DNA of 34,204 nucleotides from Leptospiraceae bacterium (GTDB lineage: Bacteria; Spirochaetota; Leptospiria; Leptospirales; Leptospiraceae): contig CANGZW010000032.1 of assembly GCA_947458405.1 (NCBI GenBank), positions 1 through 34,204 of the forward strand, in the 5' to 3' direction. The position numbers and the translations under genes were made by a program. Below, piece by piece: positions 9,284 through 18,861 of the stretch (within the stretch, counting starts at the first letter, position 1; every line of letters starts with the position of its first letter). The notes below the pieces were generated by a model, which was not told where the DNA came from, did no database searches, and saw only the letters and a list, made by a program, of their open reading frames with translations.

Positions 9284-11104
9284 TTATTTTGTAAGCTCCT
9301 CCAAAATCTGGTAATTTTTCTTCACAAATGACCCAATCTCTGCTTCACCCATCACTCTTGAAGAAAGTAAGGCAAGATCATAAACTTGTTTACAGAGATC
9401 TTTTGCCTTCTCTGGATTGATAGGAGCAACTTTAATGATATTTTTCACAAGACCAGAGCCCGCATTCAGAAGAATGGTATGGTTTTTGAATAGATTGGCT
9501 TTGTCCTGATTCATACCCAAATTCATTTCTGAAATTCTTCTCATATACTCGGGTAAAATTATCACAGCGGGAACCTCATTTGATTTTAAGTTCTCTACTT
9601 TGATAGTTAAGCCCTCCCGACCTAAAGCATTTGTAAAAACTTCTGTAATACGATCTGTTTCAGTTTTATTTTCAGAATCTAAAATTTGAGACTTGGCTTC
9701 CTTATCTACAACCTGATCTACAATATCAGAATCCACTCTCTGAAATTTCATTTCCGAATTTTTGCCTTCTAAAAACTGCAAGAAATGAGTATCAATTCTA
9801 GAATCTACAAGCAAAGCTTCCAAATCCTGAGACTTAAAAAGATCCATGAGAGAAGTGTTGGATTCACTCTCGGGAGCATAGAAAACTTTATTGTCATTTT
9901 TTTCTTTGTTTTTATTCCAATAATCTTCAAGAGAAATATATCCCCCATTGGATGATTTGAAAAGCAATACATTTCTAGCAGAATCATAAAACTTCTCATC
10001 ATTCATCATTCCAAACTTCACGAATAAAGAAATATCATCCCAATTCTTTTCAAATGCTTCCTTATCTTTTTTGTGTTCTTCTACTAATTTATCTGCTACT
10101 TTTTTGACAATGTGAGAAGAGATCTTTTTGATTAAAGGATCTGTTTGTAAGTAAGAGCGAGATACATTTAAAGGTAAATCGGGGATATCTATGGTTCCTT
10201 TCAAAACAGTTAAAAACTGAGGTACAAGCTCATTGGACTCTTCACTAACAAATACATGATTACAATACAGCTTTATTCCATTTTTGCTGGCTTCCAACTC
10301 ATGAGTAAGTTTGGGGAAATACAAAATTCCCTGTAATCGAAACGGATAATCCACATTCAAATGAACCTGAAAATGAGGCTCCCCCGAGAAAGGAAATAAA
10401 TAATTGTAAAATTCTTTATAATCTTCAGGCTTTACGGAAGCAGGTTGCTCTGACCAAAGAGCTTTTTGTTTATTTGCCTGTTCACCATCTACGAAAATAG
10501 GAACCTGTAAAAAATCACAATATTTCTTCACTAGGTCTTTTAATTTCCATTTGTCTAAATATTCACCAGAATCGCTATCTAAATGCAGGGTTATTTTTGT
10601 ACCACGTGTTGACTTTTCGATGGTGGATATTTTAAAATCAACACCACCCTCACTCTCCCACATAACTGATCTAGAATTGCTTTGGTATGACTTAGTCTCA
10701 ATAACTACCTTAGTGGAAACCATAAAAGAAGAATAAAAACCCAAACCGAAGTGACCGATTATACCGGGTTTATTTTCTGCATTTTCGTATTTCTTGAGAA
10801 AATCCTCTGCACCACTAAACGCTATTTGATTGATATATTTACGAATTTCTTCGTCTGTCATACCAACACCATTGTCTTCGATAGAAAGAGTCCTGGCTTC
10901 TTTATCGAAGGTTAACTCTATTTTATAATCCGTACCGCCCTCAAATTCTTCTGAGAGAGATATTTTCTTCAACTTAGTGATGGCATCGACAGAATTGGAT
11001 ATCAACTCTCGTAAGAATATGTCCTTCTCTGAATATAGCCATTTTTTGATAATCGGAAATATATTCTCTGTTTGGACTGATATTTTCCCTGACTCAACGC
11101 TCAT
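9284..11104 (-). CDS. htpG: Chaperone HtpG (Hsp90 family)
   Basis: 606 residues, close to the usual 610-630 of bacterial Hsp90. The N-terminal GHKL ATPase domain shows [10 protein letters not shown] (Glu33 is the expected catalytic glutamate), EDNGVGM (Asp77), [13 protein letters not shown] (118-129) and [10 protein letters not shown]. The middle and C-terminal dimerisation domains follow to LEELTK. It is a cytoplasmic ATP-driven chaperone for late folding and stress protection of client proteins. The ATG overlaps the 3' end of batD by 11 bases, so it is probably translated as the last gene of the long minus-strand series; a terminator hairpin follows the stop. Confidence 0.98.
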   Translation of the reverse strand: MSVESGKISVQTENIFPIIKKWLYSEKDIFLRELISNSVDAITKLKKISLSEEFEGGTDYKIELTFDKEARTLSIEDNGVGMTDEEIRKYINQIAFSGAEDFLKKYENAENKPGIIGHFGLGFYSSFMVSTKVVIETKSYQSNSRSVMWESEGGVDFKISTIEKSTRGTKITLHLDSDSGEYLDKWKLKDLVKKYCDFLQVPIFVDGEQANKQKALWSEQPASVKPEDYKEFYNYLFPFSGEPHFQVHLNVDYPFRLQGILYFPKLTHELEASKNGIKLYCNHVFVSEESNELVPQFLTVLKGTIDIPDLPLNVSRSYLQTDPLIKKISSHIVKKVADKLVEEHKKDKEAFEKNWDDISLFVKFGMMNDEKFYDSARNVLLFKSSNGGYISLEDYWNKNKEKNDNKVFYAPESESNTSLMDLFKSQDLEALLVDSRIDTHFLQFLEGKNSEMKFQRVDSDIVDQVVDKEAKSQILDSENKTETDRITEVFTNALGREGLTIKVENLKSNEVPAVIILPEYMRRISEMNLGMNQDKANLFKNHTILLNAGSGLVKNIIKVAPINPEKAKDLCKQVYDLALLSSRVMGEAEIGSFVKKNYQILEELTK

Positions 11105-12869
11105 TTCGTTCCTCCTGAATCAATTTACCTTTAATTTTTAGAATTTTTTGCCGGGTTTCGACACTTAGATCGGGAAGAATCTCTGTAAATTTTCGGTTTC
11201 CATTATTGCTTTTAACCTTCGACAGAAACTCTGCTTCCTCTTTACTTAGACCTTTTTGTAGGAGAAAGTTTTTCAGTAAAGTATCTTTTTTTTGACCTAA
11301 GAGGATGTCTATTTCTAATCCATCTTTATCCTGAAGGACCAAATTCAGTTTTTGCAATATTTTTTTCCGTTTTTCTTCCGGTATCAATTCATAAAATAAA
11401 TTTTTTAAAAGTTTGAATCCATTGTCTTTTAAATTATACAAGACACTAGGGATTATATCTCGAAATCTGTAGATGATAAACGTGATACTAATTCCTAGTA
11501 AAATAAATATATAGATAGATAAATAGTTAACATTTTTTTGCTCTTCTTCTTTTTTGGTGGGAGGTCTTTCTTTTGCAAAAAGTCTGGGGAATGGAATCGA
11601 GCGAGTTTCATAAGTTTCCCGAAATGGATTAAAAAATTGAATACTATACTCAGGAAAATTCAACTTACCCACTTCTTTCGGTAAAATAGAGTACTCGAAT
11701 TCTAACTCTGAAAAAAAGCCGTATCCACCTTCTTTTAGTTTTACAAATTTCCTGTTTCGATTTTCACCAATCATGGATATTTCAAAATTACATTTTGATT
11801 TAGTATCACATAATTTTTCTAAAGGATTACGAAAATATGTGCCCGAACCTTCCCCATAAACTTTTAGTTTGATACGATGGGGAATCATGGTATACACATC
11901 TTTTGAGGGTGTGATTAATTTGACCGAATAATCTCCCACTTCTCCCGTAAATCCTATGGGCTGGGGGGATGGAAAATCTTTAACAATTATTTTTTTCTTT
12001 TCAGATACAATAGGCCTTTGCGAAAAATAGGAAGTGGGAGAACCCTCTATAAAAAACTCAGCCTCACCGATCTCATAGACCCCTTTTTTTAAAGGTGTGA
12101 TGGCAAAAACTTCCCTCTGGTATGGCACAATCATGTACTCTTTTCCTGAAAGTTTGACTCTTTCTTTGGAAGTAATGGTCACTTCTCCTAAGGAATCTAA
12201 AGAGAAATAGGGAAAATTTAATACTTTTCCCTCGTTTCGTTCCATAAAAGGGGCAACTATATTTTTGTAATACAAGAGATAGTATCCTACTATTGGTTCT
12301 CCGAGATACACCGAATTTCGGGTGGTTTCAAATTTCACTAAAAGGTCATCTTCTTCTGGTTCAGTGAAAGCTCTCTTTGTAAAACCACCGAGTCTTCCCC
12401 CAAAAACATCCTCTCCAAAGTCAAACCAATTATTCTTAGGCACATACTTTTCTTTAGATACTGTAAAACTCTCCTCTCCAGAGTGAATTTCTTTTCCGTC
12501 AGATTCTACAATAATATCTGGGGTTTTTAGATTACCATCCTTAGAAGTTACTATTCTAAATTTTACTATTTTTTTACGTGTTACATTCATATTAATAATA
12601 GAAACAGATTCTTCAGTACCTATATATTCAGCTGTAACGTTATTTTGAGAGATAATATTTTTGGGAACTTTTATATCCGCACCTCCTTTAAATTCAAATT
12701 GTGCGGTGAGAGGCTCCCCTTTTAAAATTTCATTTTTAGATAAACGAAATACAGGCTCTGCATAAATAAAAAAAGGATATGTAAGTATATTTAATATACT
12801 TAAAATTATTATTATTTTTAAAATTTTTAAATTCACTTTTATATCTAAAAAACTACCAAAAAATCTCAT
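11094..12869 (-). CDS. batD: BatD-family protein
   Basis: A 591-residue membrane-anchored protein. It has an N-terminal hydrophobic segment (about 15-36, before YAEPVFRLS), a long beta-rich extracytoplasmic part with BatD features ([20 protein letters not shown]; later [28 protein letters not shown]), one transmembrane helix (about 448-468, [16 protein letters not shown]) and a charged cytoplasmic tail. BatD proteins belong to the Bacteroides aerotolerance (Bat) cluster, which usually also holds a MoxR ATPase and the vWA proteins BatA and BatB; none of those is in this window. The biochemical role is unresolved, proposed to be envelope homeostasis. It overlaps the BatC-like gene by 17 bases and htpG by 11. 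An AAAAGG RBS precedes the ATG. Confidence 0.85.
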   Translation of the reverse strand: MRFFGSFLDIKVNLKILKIIIILSILNILTYPFFIYAEPVFRLSKNEILKGEPLTAQFEFKGGADIKVPKNIISQNNVTAEYIGTEESVSIINMNVTRKKIVKFRIVTSKDGNLKTPDIIVESDGKEIHSGEESFTVSKEKYVPKNNWFDFGEDVFGGRLGGFTKRAFTEPEEDDLLVKFETTRNSVYLGEPIVGYYLLYYKNIVAPFMERNEGKVLNFPYFSLDSLGEVTITSKERVKLSGKEYMIVPYQREVFAITPLKKGVYEIGEAEFFIEGSPTSYFSQRPIVSEKKKIIVKDFPSPQPIGFTGEVGDYSVKLITPSKDVYTMIPHRIKLKVYGEGSGTYFRNPLEKLCDTKSKCNFEISMIGENRNRKFVKLKEGGYGFFSELEFEYSILPKEVGKLNFPEYSIQFFNPFRETYETRSIPFPRLFAKERPPTKKEEEQKNVNYLSIYIFILLGISITFIIYRFRDIIPSVLYNLKDNGFKLLKNLFYELIPEEKRKKILQKLNLVLQDKDGLEIDILLGQKKDTLLKNFLLQKGLSKEEAEFLSKVKSNNGNRKFTEILPDLSVETRQKILKIKGKLIQEERNER

Positions 12870-13536
12870 TTCTATCAGACCTTTTACTCTGGGCTTTTCT
12901 TCTTTTTATTTTATCCTGTCTTGCACTTTCTAAAATTCTCTCAGCTTCCTCCCGTTTCATCTTTTCATTTTTAGGTAGGTCTGATTTATTTTTGGAATCC
13001 CCTTCTTCTTCTTTGCCAATTGATTTTTTTTGATCATTATTTTCTTCGTCTCGATCATTTCCCTTGCCCTGATTTTCCTCTTCCTTATTTTTTTTCTCCT
13101 CAACTCTCTGTAGTAAGTCGAGATTTTTTTTGGCGGGTTCATAGCCTGGATCAACAGTGATAGCATCGAGGTAAGATCGCATAGCGGAAACCTTATCCCC
13201 TAATTTTAAATGAGTATTTCCCATATTATAAAGAGATTTTGCTTTTAATTGGGGATCGTTTGTATTGCCCGCAGATTTTTCAAATTGATTGAGGGCTGAT
13301 TTATAATCTCCTAACTTGTAGTACGCTGTTCCCTTATTAAAAGAAATTCTTTTATCATCCGGAATCCCTGTCTCCGCTTTATTAAATTTCTCTAAAGAAT
13401 TAGAAAAATTCCCATCTTTAAAACTCTTTACACCATCTTTAACATTATTTCCAACTGGATCTACGTCAAAGGAATATATATTATTAGTTATTATAAAAAA
13501 AGGTATAATTAATAGTTTAAACATTTTTTTTCCCAT
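12853..13536 (-). CDS. batC: TPR-repeat protein, BatC-like
   Basis: A 227-residue protein with an N-terminal signal-like segment (residues 5-22), then two to three tetratricopeptide repeats (about 55-150: RISFNKGTAYYKLGDYKSAL, then AKSLYNMGNTHLKLGDKVSA), then a very charged Lys/Glu/Asp-rich tail. A TPR protein directly upstream of batD is the position of BatC/BatE in Bat clusters, where it is thought to scaffold the complex in the periplasm. There are two possible starts: ATG 13536 (AGGA about 12 bases upstream) or ATG 13524 (GGGA about 7 bases upstream). The stop overlaps batD. The symbol rests on context and TPR content, since TPRs alone are not specific. Confidence 0.7.
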   Translation of the reverse strand: MGKKMFKLLIIPFFIITNNIYSFDVDPVGNNVKDGVKSFKDGNFSNSLEKFNKAETGIPDDKRISFNKGTAYYKLGDYKSALNQFEKSAGNTNDPQLKAKSLYNMGNTHLKLGDKVSAMRSYLDAITVDPGYEPAKKNLDLLQRVEEKKNKEEENQGKGNDRDEENNDQKKSIGKEEEGDSKNKSDLPKNEKMKREEAERILESARQDKIKRRKAQSKRSDRNEIFW

Positions 13537-13543
13537 AAATAAA

Positions 13544-13822
13544 TTATTCCTGCTTTTGAGGAGACTCCGTCTGAGTGCTTAAATATTTATCCCTTTGAGC
13601 CATCCTTCTGGCAATATAATCCTCCCTGCACTCATTGTAGCTTCCAAATTTATTTTTTTTATCACACTTAAAATTATATCCATTCTCTATTGGAAGTTTA
13701 TTTTTAGACTCATGAATGGCAATTATACAAGCATTTAGATTTAAAAAAAATAAGAAGAGAAATAATCTTAAAAAGAAATCTTTTAGGATTTCATTGGAGA
13801 AAGCTTTGATTTTACTCCTCAT
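13544..13822 (-). CDS. Small predicted lipoprotein, unknown
   Basis: A 92-residue protein with a basic N-terminus, a hydrophobic stretch rich in Phe/Leu (about 15-29) and a lipobox-like NLNAC at residues 28-32, so a lipid-anchored product is plausible. The mature part has two further cysteines (FKCDKK, NECRED), possibly a disulfide. No family is recognised. The ATG at 13822 has GGAGAG 9 bases upstream and overlaps the preceding gene by 11 bases, supporting translation as part of the same operon. Confidence 0.6.
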   Translation of the reverse strand: MRSKIKAFSNEILKDFFLRLFLFLFFLNLNACIIAIHESKNKLPIENGYNFKCDKKNKFGSYNECREDYIARRMAQRDKYLSTQTESPQKQE

Positions 13823-14540
13823 ATTTTAGACTCTCCGTAAAAATAGAATAAGCAGAATCTACAATTGCCATTTCAATATCAGGAATTTGAATTTTATTAT
13901 TAAGAAATGTGCCCAATGACACTGATTTAGTCTGTTCTTCCACCCTAAACCATTTGGAAGTTTTTGGAAATAAGATAGTGTACGACAAATCATTTTTTAA
14001 ATACCAGGGTCCGAAAAAATCAACATACCACAAATCTAATAGTAAAAAAGGATAAATTATATTGAATAGTCCTATATTCGGAACCCTTGACATATAGTCG
14101 AGAGTTATCCTCTCCTGATTGATTGAAAAAACTGCATCAATCCCCATTGTAATAAACCAGGCTCTATTGAGATCTTCCTCCCCTTTTTCAGTCTGAATTA
14201 AATATAATTTATCGGGAGGTACATACTCAGGTTTTCCTAACCCCACAATACCATTTTGTAATGCAAGAGAGATTGCTTTTCCATAGAGAGCATTTAATTT
14301 TAACATTCCTTTTAAATTCTTATCTTCGTTAGAGAAGAAAAAACCAGCCCTATATTGCTCTAGTTGTATATTATCATTTCCAACTTTATCAACTATGATT
14401 ACAGTGAATTTTTTTATTTTTGAAAGTCTATTATAATCTTTTTTAGTAATTTTGTCAATTCTAGAAAAAGGGGTACAACTGAAATTTAAAATTATAATAC
14501 ATAGTAAAAGATTGATAGTTATTATAAAATATTTTCGCAT
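13812..14540 (-). CDS. Predicted lipoprotein, unknown function
   Basis: A 242-residue protein with an N-terminal hydrophobic segment and lipobox-like ILNFSC (Cys21-22 region), consistent with a lipoprotein. The mature part has a central aromatic hydrophobic region (IYPFLLLDLWYVDFFGPWY) that could sit at a membrane. No domain is recognised. I considered a GNA1162/DUF799-like assignment because a CsgG/FlgO-like gene precedes it, but no convincing motif match was seen. Only a weak RBS (AAAAGAAA) is visible. It lies 18 bases after the FlgO-like gene. Confidence 0.6.
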   Translation of the reverse strand: MRKYFIITINLLLCIIILNFSCTPFSRIDKITKKDYNRLSKIKKFTVIIVDKVGNDNIQLEQYRAGFFFSNEDKNLKGMLKLNALYGKAISLALQNGIVGLGKPEYVPPDKLYLIQTEKGEEDLNRAWFITMGIDAVFSINQERITLDYMSRVPNIGLFNIIYPFLLLDLWYVDFFGPWYLKNDLSYTILFPKTSKWFRVEEQTKSVSLGTFLNNKIQIPDIEMAIVDSAYSIFTESLKYEE

Positions 14541-14558
14541 TTTGTTTTTTTCTTTTAC

Positions 14559-15059
14559 TCAATCCACTTTTTCAGAATAGTAACCCTCTTCTGCCGCTAA
14601 AATTAGACCTGTTTTTACATCTATCAATCTACAATTTATATCATAACCCGTAGCGTATGGTGTTACAATTCCTATTACAACCGCATCAATATTTAAAATA
14701 TCCCCAATTTGTTTTACATAGGCTAAATCATAATTTCCACTTAATGTGATGGATTTTTCTTGTAATTTAGATTTAAACATCAATCTATCAAGAACCATCA
14801 CTTTATTTTGCTTTACAAGGTCGGTAGTTAATCTCTCTGCAAACATACCTCCCATCTTATGTTCTTTGCCTTCCCCGGTGATGAATGTTAATACGATAAC
14901 TCTTTTTACATTTTCTTTTAGGTTCTTTGTAATCGTATCCGCCACTGTTTCAAAAACAGGTTTTGGATATGACTCCATAAAAATGTTTTGTTTTTTATCA
15001 GACGAACAACTAATTAATATTATATTAAGTATAATTATGAAGTACAGTTTTACTTTCAT
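14559..15059 (-). CDS. FlgO/CsgG-like predicted lipoprotein
   Basis: A 166-residue protein with a signal peptide and lipobox ILISC (Cys18). The mature domain has the alternating pattern of FlgO/CsgG/LpoB-like proteins: VKRVIVLTF, MFAERLTTDLVKQNKVMVLD, LQEKSITLSGNYD, IGDILNIDAVVIGIV, and a final strand pair VDVKTG-like INCRLIDVKTGLILAAEE. Members are periplasmic or outer-membrane-linked accessory proteins, often in flagellar or secretion contexts; the role here is not evident. It is shorter than pore-forming CsgG (about 260 residues), so a pore is unlikely. The ATG overlaps the EpmA-like stop by 4 bases and has GGAG upstream. Confidence 0.65.
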   Translation of the reverse strand: MKVKLYFIIILNIILISCSSDKKQNIFMESYPKPVFETVADTITKNLKENVKRVIVLTFITGEGKEHKMGGMFAERLTTDLVKQNKVMVLDRLMFKSKLQEKSITLSGNYDLAYVKQIGDILNIDAVVIGIVTPYATGYDINCRLIDVKTGLILAAEEGYYSEKVD

Positions 15060-16009
15060 TGGAGACTCCCAAAATACGGACTCAAATATTTTAGATCAGA
15101 ATGGCCTGCGTATATCATAAATAATCTATCCAATCCAATGGCAATTCCTGAAGATTCTGGAATACCCTCTTCCAATGAATTCATAAAATTAGTATCCATT
15201 TCAAAAACTTCTTTGGAAAGTGATTTTCGGAGCAATTGTTCCTCTACAAACCTTTTTTTCATTACTTCCTGAGAAGTGCATTCATAAAAAGCATTTCCGA
15301 TTTCAGAGCCCTTCCAATAAATCTCAAAACGTCGGGCCCTTCCTTCAATAACCTTGGCGAGAGAAGCCAATTGTTCGGGATAATCGTATAAAAAAATGAG
15401 ATCTCCTTTTAGTGCAGGTTCGAGTTCATTCAAAAAGACTAAAAAAAATAATTCATCGTATCTCATATTTTCATACTTTTCGGAATTCCCTTTTCTGTTT
15501 TTGTTTAAAAAATCTAGCAGATCTTTTTTAGAATCTGTGATTCCAAGATGTTTTTGAAATAACTCAGGCATTGAAATCTTTTTAGGTACATTTTCAGAAA
15601 ATAATTTAATCCCAAGGGAATGATCCAAATGCTTAAATAATTCGATGCATACATTCATTAGACCAAATTCATCTATTCCTACTGAATAAAATTCCAACAT
15701 CAAAAATTCTGCTGTATGCAGACTTCCTTTTTCTCCAGAGCGATAAACCTGAGAAATTTCATAAATTTTCTCAAGTCCCTTCCCGAGTGCCTGTTTGAGA
15801 GAATATTCGGGAGAGGTGACCAAATACCCTTTCTCCTGAAAGTCAGGGGAACTCACCTGAAAAGGGGACAAATAGGGCTCCATTCCGGGAACTTTTTTCA
15901 ATTTGGGTGTATCTATTTCTAAATAGCCATTTTTATGGAAAAAATTCCGAATAGAATATAAGAACTTACTTCGGTATTGTAAAATTTCAAAGGAAAGATG
16001 TGGATTCAT
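15056..16009 (-). CDS. epmA: EF-P--lysine ligase EpmA-like (PoxA/GenX)
   Basis: 317 residues from the ATG at 16009. A class II lysyl-tRNA-synthetase-like catalytic core without the N-terminal anticodon-binding domain, as in EpmA (325 residues in E. coli). It starts with FLYSIRNFFHKNGYLEIDTP, has motif 2 (VYRSGEKGSLHTAEFLMLEF, Arg90 to Glu106), the ligand-binding EIGNAFYE and motif 3 (SSGIAIGLDRLFMIY). It would transfer lysine or beta-lysine to a conserved lysine of elongation factor P, a PGKG-type example of which is encoded at 28018-28584. EpmB is not in the window. An in-frame TTG at 16051 would add 14 residues, but neither start has a good RBS; homologous N-termini favour 16009. It heads the minus-strand series running to htpG. 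Confidence 0.88.
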   Translation of the reverse strand: MNPHLSFEILQYRSKFLYSIRNFFHKNGYLEIDTPKLKKVPGMEPYLSPFQVSSPDFQEKGYLVTSPEYSLKQALGKGLEKIYEISQVYRSGEKGSLHTAEFLMLEFYSVGIDEFGLMNVCIELFKHLDHSLGIKLFSENVPKKISMPELFQKHLGITDSKKDLLDFLNKNRKGNSEKYENMRYDELFFLVFLNELEPALKGDLIFLYDYPEQLASLAKVIEGRARRFEIYWKGSEIGNAFYECTSQEVMKKRFVEEQLLRKSLSKEVFEMDTNFMNSLEEGIPESSGIAIGLDRLFMIYAGHSDLKYLSPYFGSLQ

Positions 16010-16019
16010 AGGTGTGATT

Positions 16020-16337
16020 ATGGAAAAGAAATTTAAGCATTTTCTTATCAAAGAAAGTGAACATATGATTCAAATTCAATTTCTATTCTCAGTGGTTACT
16101 CCTGAAATAGAACAAGAAATTAACGGATTTTTGACAACACTTTACTTTGGAGTGCGGACAAATATAAGTCTAGATTTGAAAGAAGTTAGATATCTAGACT
16201 TAAAAACAACCTCTTATCTAATGGGACTAGGAAGGGAGCTCTCCCTCTCAAAAAGAAAACTAATCATCACAAATCCTCCCTTAAGTTTAACAAGGTTCCT
16301 AAAGACATTAGAAATAAATAAATTCGTAAGTTTGTAG
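16020..16337 (+). CDS. STAS-domain protein (anti-sigma factor antagonist-like)
   Basis: About 105 residues covering one STAS domain: ISLDLKEVRYLDLKTTSYLMGLGRELS, then KLIITNPP and LKTLEINKF. STAS proteins of the SpoIIAA/RsbV type bind anti-sigma kinases and are switched by phosphorylation of a Ser/Thr. Here the usual D-S-S-G loop reads DLKTTSY, so Thr or Ser is still available, but the Asp-Ser-Ser-Gly consensus is lost and regulation is uncertain. The ATG at 16020 (AGGTG 5 bases upstream) is preferred over the GTG at 16014. It is divergent from the EpmA-like gene with about 10 bases between starts, and converges on the TonB receptor gene. Confidence 0.72.
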   Translation: MEKKFKHFLIKESEHMIQIQFLFSVVTPEIEQEINGFLTTLYFGVRTNISLDLKEVRYLDLKTTSYLMGLGRELSLSKRKLIITNPPLSLTRFLKTLEINKFVSL

Positions 16338-16346
16338 GGCAAGAAT

Positions 16347-18815
16347 TTAAAGCTCTAAGCTAAATCCCAGATTCACCTGTCTTCTTAAACCCGGCTGAAT
16401 TCCCTCGGGCAGTCGTGTAGAAATATAAGAAGTATCCTGAAGATTTTTCCCATTGATAAAAATGGACCAGTTCTTTCCTGCGGGCTTGTATCCCACAGAA
16501 GCATTGACCAATCCAAATGATGGTATCACGCCATTGGTTCCGTCCGCGTCTGACTTAATATTGAGATAATCTAAGAGATTTTTAGAATCACTTGTTGCAG
16601 ATTCATACCAATAAACTGTTTTTGTATTACTCAAATCATGATATTGCTTAGAAAAATATTGATAGTCCGCCCTAGCATAAAAACCAGAGGGTAAACCTAG
16701 ATTCAATCCAACAATATGTACTTCACGCGATACGTATGGCAAAAATTTTCCATTGGTATCTTTTTGCTGTAAAATGTTTGTATCTCCATTTAATAATGCA
16801 GTAGAATTGTAGGTATATTGATTGGATTTAGCATTATTCAGAGAGGAATTAGTTTCTAGGGCAAGGCTATACTCTTTATTAAAAAACTTACCAAAATCGA
16901 ATGAGAGTGTAACCTCAGCACCCTTGTGCATGGACTTACCTGCATTGATGGGTCTCGAACCCTGATTTCCCCCTGCGGCTGATGAGTTTACAATTTGCTC
17001 TTGGAAGTCAAGTTGATATCCCACCAATTGGGTATAGAAATACCGGGTGAGATCTCCACGAACCCCTGATTCATAATTCCAGGATAATTCCGGCTTTAAA
17101 GAAAGATCCCCTGCGGATGGACTGATAGCAGACTCATACCTAGCCGGAGCAAATCCTCTGTGGGCACCCGCAAACCAAACAAAGTCTGTCATGACTTCAT
17201 ATGTCATACCAAAACCGGGTAGTACAATTTGGGTGCCGTTATTTCCCTGTTTATCTATTTGAAAGGATGTAGTGCCAGTATTTTCAAATGTAGTTTCATT
17301 GAATTGTCTTCCCCTCATGATTAATCGACTCTGGTGAATGGACTCGTACCGAACTCCGGGGATCACAGCAAATTTTTCAGTAAGTTTGATTCTATTTTGA
17401 ATCCAGATTGCCGCCGCTTTGGATTGACGGAGCTCATCGTCACGTAGAGTTCCTGACTTGGAAAGAGAATAAGGACTCGATTGGAGATAGTAAGCAGTGG
17501 CAGAAGTAGGAATGGCGAAATCGGGAGTGTCCACTCCGCTAAGAAGTTGAACATTTGCACGGTTGTACTCATATTTCATACCAAAATCGATTTCATTTTT
17601 GATTCCACCTAAGGAGTAATCTCCCTGAATCCGTGTTTCAATTCCACTCACCAAGTAGTTTCTATCCCTGTGAGCATTTGTATTTCTCATCCAGATTGTA
17701 TCACCAATTCTGTTAGTAAATGGTTCTGTGTCGTATCCTACAAGAGTGGTATTGGGTGGAGTCTGTCCTACAGTTGTATTTCTCGAATATTCCTGTCTTG
17801 CCCAATTTCTCTTGGTTCCATATCCATATACTTTAGTGACCAACTTCCATTTTTCCGCAAAATTCCATTCATGTCCCAAAGCAAATGACCATCTTTCTAT
17901 CACACGCTTATCCTGTTCGGCTGGATTGGAAAGTGCACCCCTGTACATATATGCTCCGGGGGCTGTGTTTGGGTTTTCTCCACGATCGACATTGGTTTTA
18001 TTGTAATATGATTTATAGGTAGGGTATCCATTGAACATCCCCGTAGTTAGACCCAAATAGGTAGCACTTACCTCTTGTTGATGCAGACCAAACTTCAGAG
18101 TAATATAGTTTGACTCATTTAGCTTAGTAGAAGTCTTGATATTAAATTCATTCACTTTAAATGAGTTGCTGTCTCTAAACCCATCACCCTGTTTTCGTAG
18201 TACGTTTACATCCACACCTGTATTTCCAAAAGTTCCTCCATATCCATTAAAGGTAGAAACAAATCCATTCGCTCCTCCCATTGTATGGGTATAAAAACGG
18301 GGAGTAGAACCGGGTCTCCGTGTAATTAAATTGACTACACCTCCAATGGTGGAAGGGCCATAAAGAATAGATCCCGAACCCTTTACGATTTCAATTTTTT
18401 CCATCCTCTCAATAGAGGGTGCGTAGTACATTTCCGGCTCTCCATAGGGATTGAGAGAAACGGGGAGTCCATCTTCTAAAACTAAAACTTTCCGGGAAAC
18501 CTCATTGGACACTCCCCGAAATCCGAGATTCATCGTGAGACCTGCAGGATCCTGGTAACGGATAGAGGCACCCGGAACCATCCGCAGAGCTTCCATACCA
18601 TCTGTAGGCCTTGTTTCTTCTAGAGTTTTCAACTGGATGACAGTGGCAGATCCAGGGATTCGTTTCATTCCATTCCCCTTTTCGCCTACCACATTGATTT
18701 GGGTTTTTTCCCAATTATTTTCCTTTTTGGTTGGAGGGGGATTTCCTGAGTCCTCTTGCGAAAAAATTGGAATTATCCCCAAAAAAAAGACCAGAATTGA
18801 AAATAAGTGAACCAT
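16347..18815 (-). CDS. TonB-dependent outer-membrane receptor, FecA-like
   Basis: 822 residues: a signal peptide (1-20, cut near FSQ/EDS), a plug domain (about 36-165: INVVGEKGNG, ALRMVPGASIRYQD, LGFRGVSNEVSRKVLVLEDG, ERMEKIEIVKGSGSILYGPS, GGVVNLITRR), then a 22-strand-type beta-barrel ending in VNLGFSLEL. This is the architecture of ligand-gated outer-membrane importers energised by TonB-ExbBD. The plug resembles ferric citrate/siderophore receptors, but the substrate cannot be read from sequence. No N-terminal signalling (STN) domain is visible, so no FecIR-type signalling is expected. AGGAG lies about 10 bases before the ATG, and a Fur-box-like dyad sits over the promoter. No TonB, ExbBD or ABC transporter genes are adjacent. 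Confidence 0.93.
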   Translation of the reverse strand: MVHLFSILVFFLGIIPIFSQEDSGNPPPTKKENNWEKTQINVVGEKGNGMKRIPGSATVIQLKTLEETRPTDGMEALRMVPGASIRYQDPAGLTMNLGFRGVSNEVSRKVLVLEDGLPVSLNPYGEPEMYYAPSIERMEKIEIVKGSGSILYGPSTIGGVVNLITRRPGSTPRFYTHTMGGANGFVSTFNGYGGTFGNTGVDVNVLRKQGDGFRDSNSFKVNEFNIKTSTKLNESNYITLKFGLHQQEVSATYLGLTTGMFNGYPTYKSYYNKTNVDRGENPNTAPGAYMYRGALSNPAEQDKRVIERWSFALGHEWNFAEKWKLVTKVYGYGTKRNWARQEYSRNTTVGQTPPNTTLVGYDTEPFTNRIGDTIWMRNTNAHRDRNYLVSGIETRIQGDYSLGGIKNEIDFGMKYEYNRANVQLLSGVDTPDFAIPTSATAYYLQSSPYSLSKSGTLRDDELRQSKAAAIWIQNRIKLTEKFAVIPGVRYESIHQSRLIMRGRQFNETTFENTGTTSFQIDKQGNNGTQIVLPGFGMTYEVMTDFVWFAGAHRGFAPARYESAISPSAGDLSLKPELSWNYESGVRGDLTRYFYTQLVGYQLDFQEQIVNSSAAGGNQGSRPINAGKSMHKGAEVTLSFDFGKFFNKEYSLALETNSSLNNAKSNQYTYNSTALLNGDTNILQQKDTNGKFLPYVSREVHIVGLNLGLPSGFYARADYQYFSKQYHDLSNTKTVYWYESATSDSKNLLDYLNIKSDADGTNGVIPSFGLVNASVGYKPAGKNWSIFINGKNLQDTSYISTRLPEGIQPGLRRQVNLGFSLEL

Positions 18816-18861
18816 TTAAAACAATCTCCTACGATAGGGACATTGTTTTTTAAGGATTTAT

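Noticed and set aside
13544-15059. Three adjacent lipoprotein genes as a CsgG / DUF4810 / DUF799 (GNA1162-type) triad
   Set aside because: Only the first is FlgO/CsgG-like; the other two do not show the DUF799 or DUF4810 patterns I can recall.
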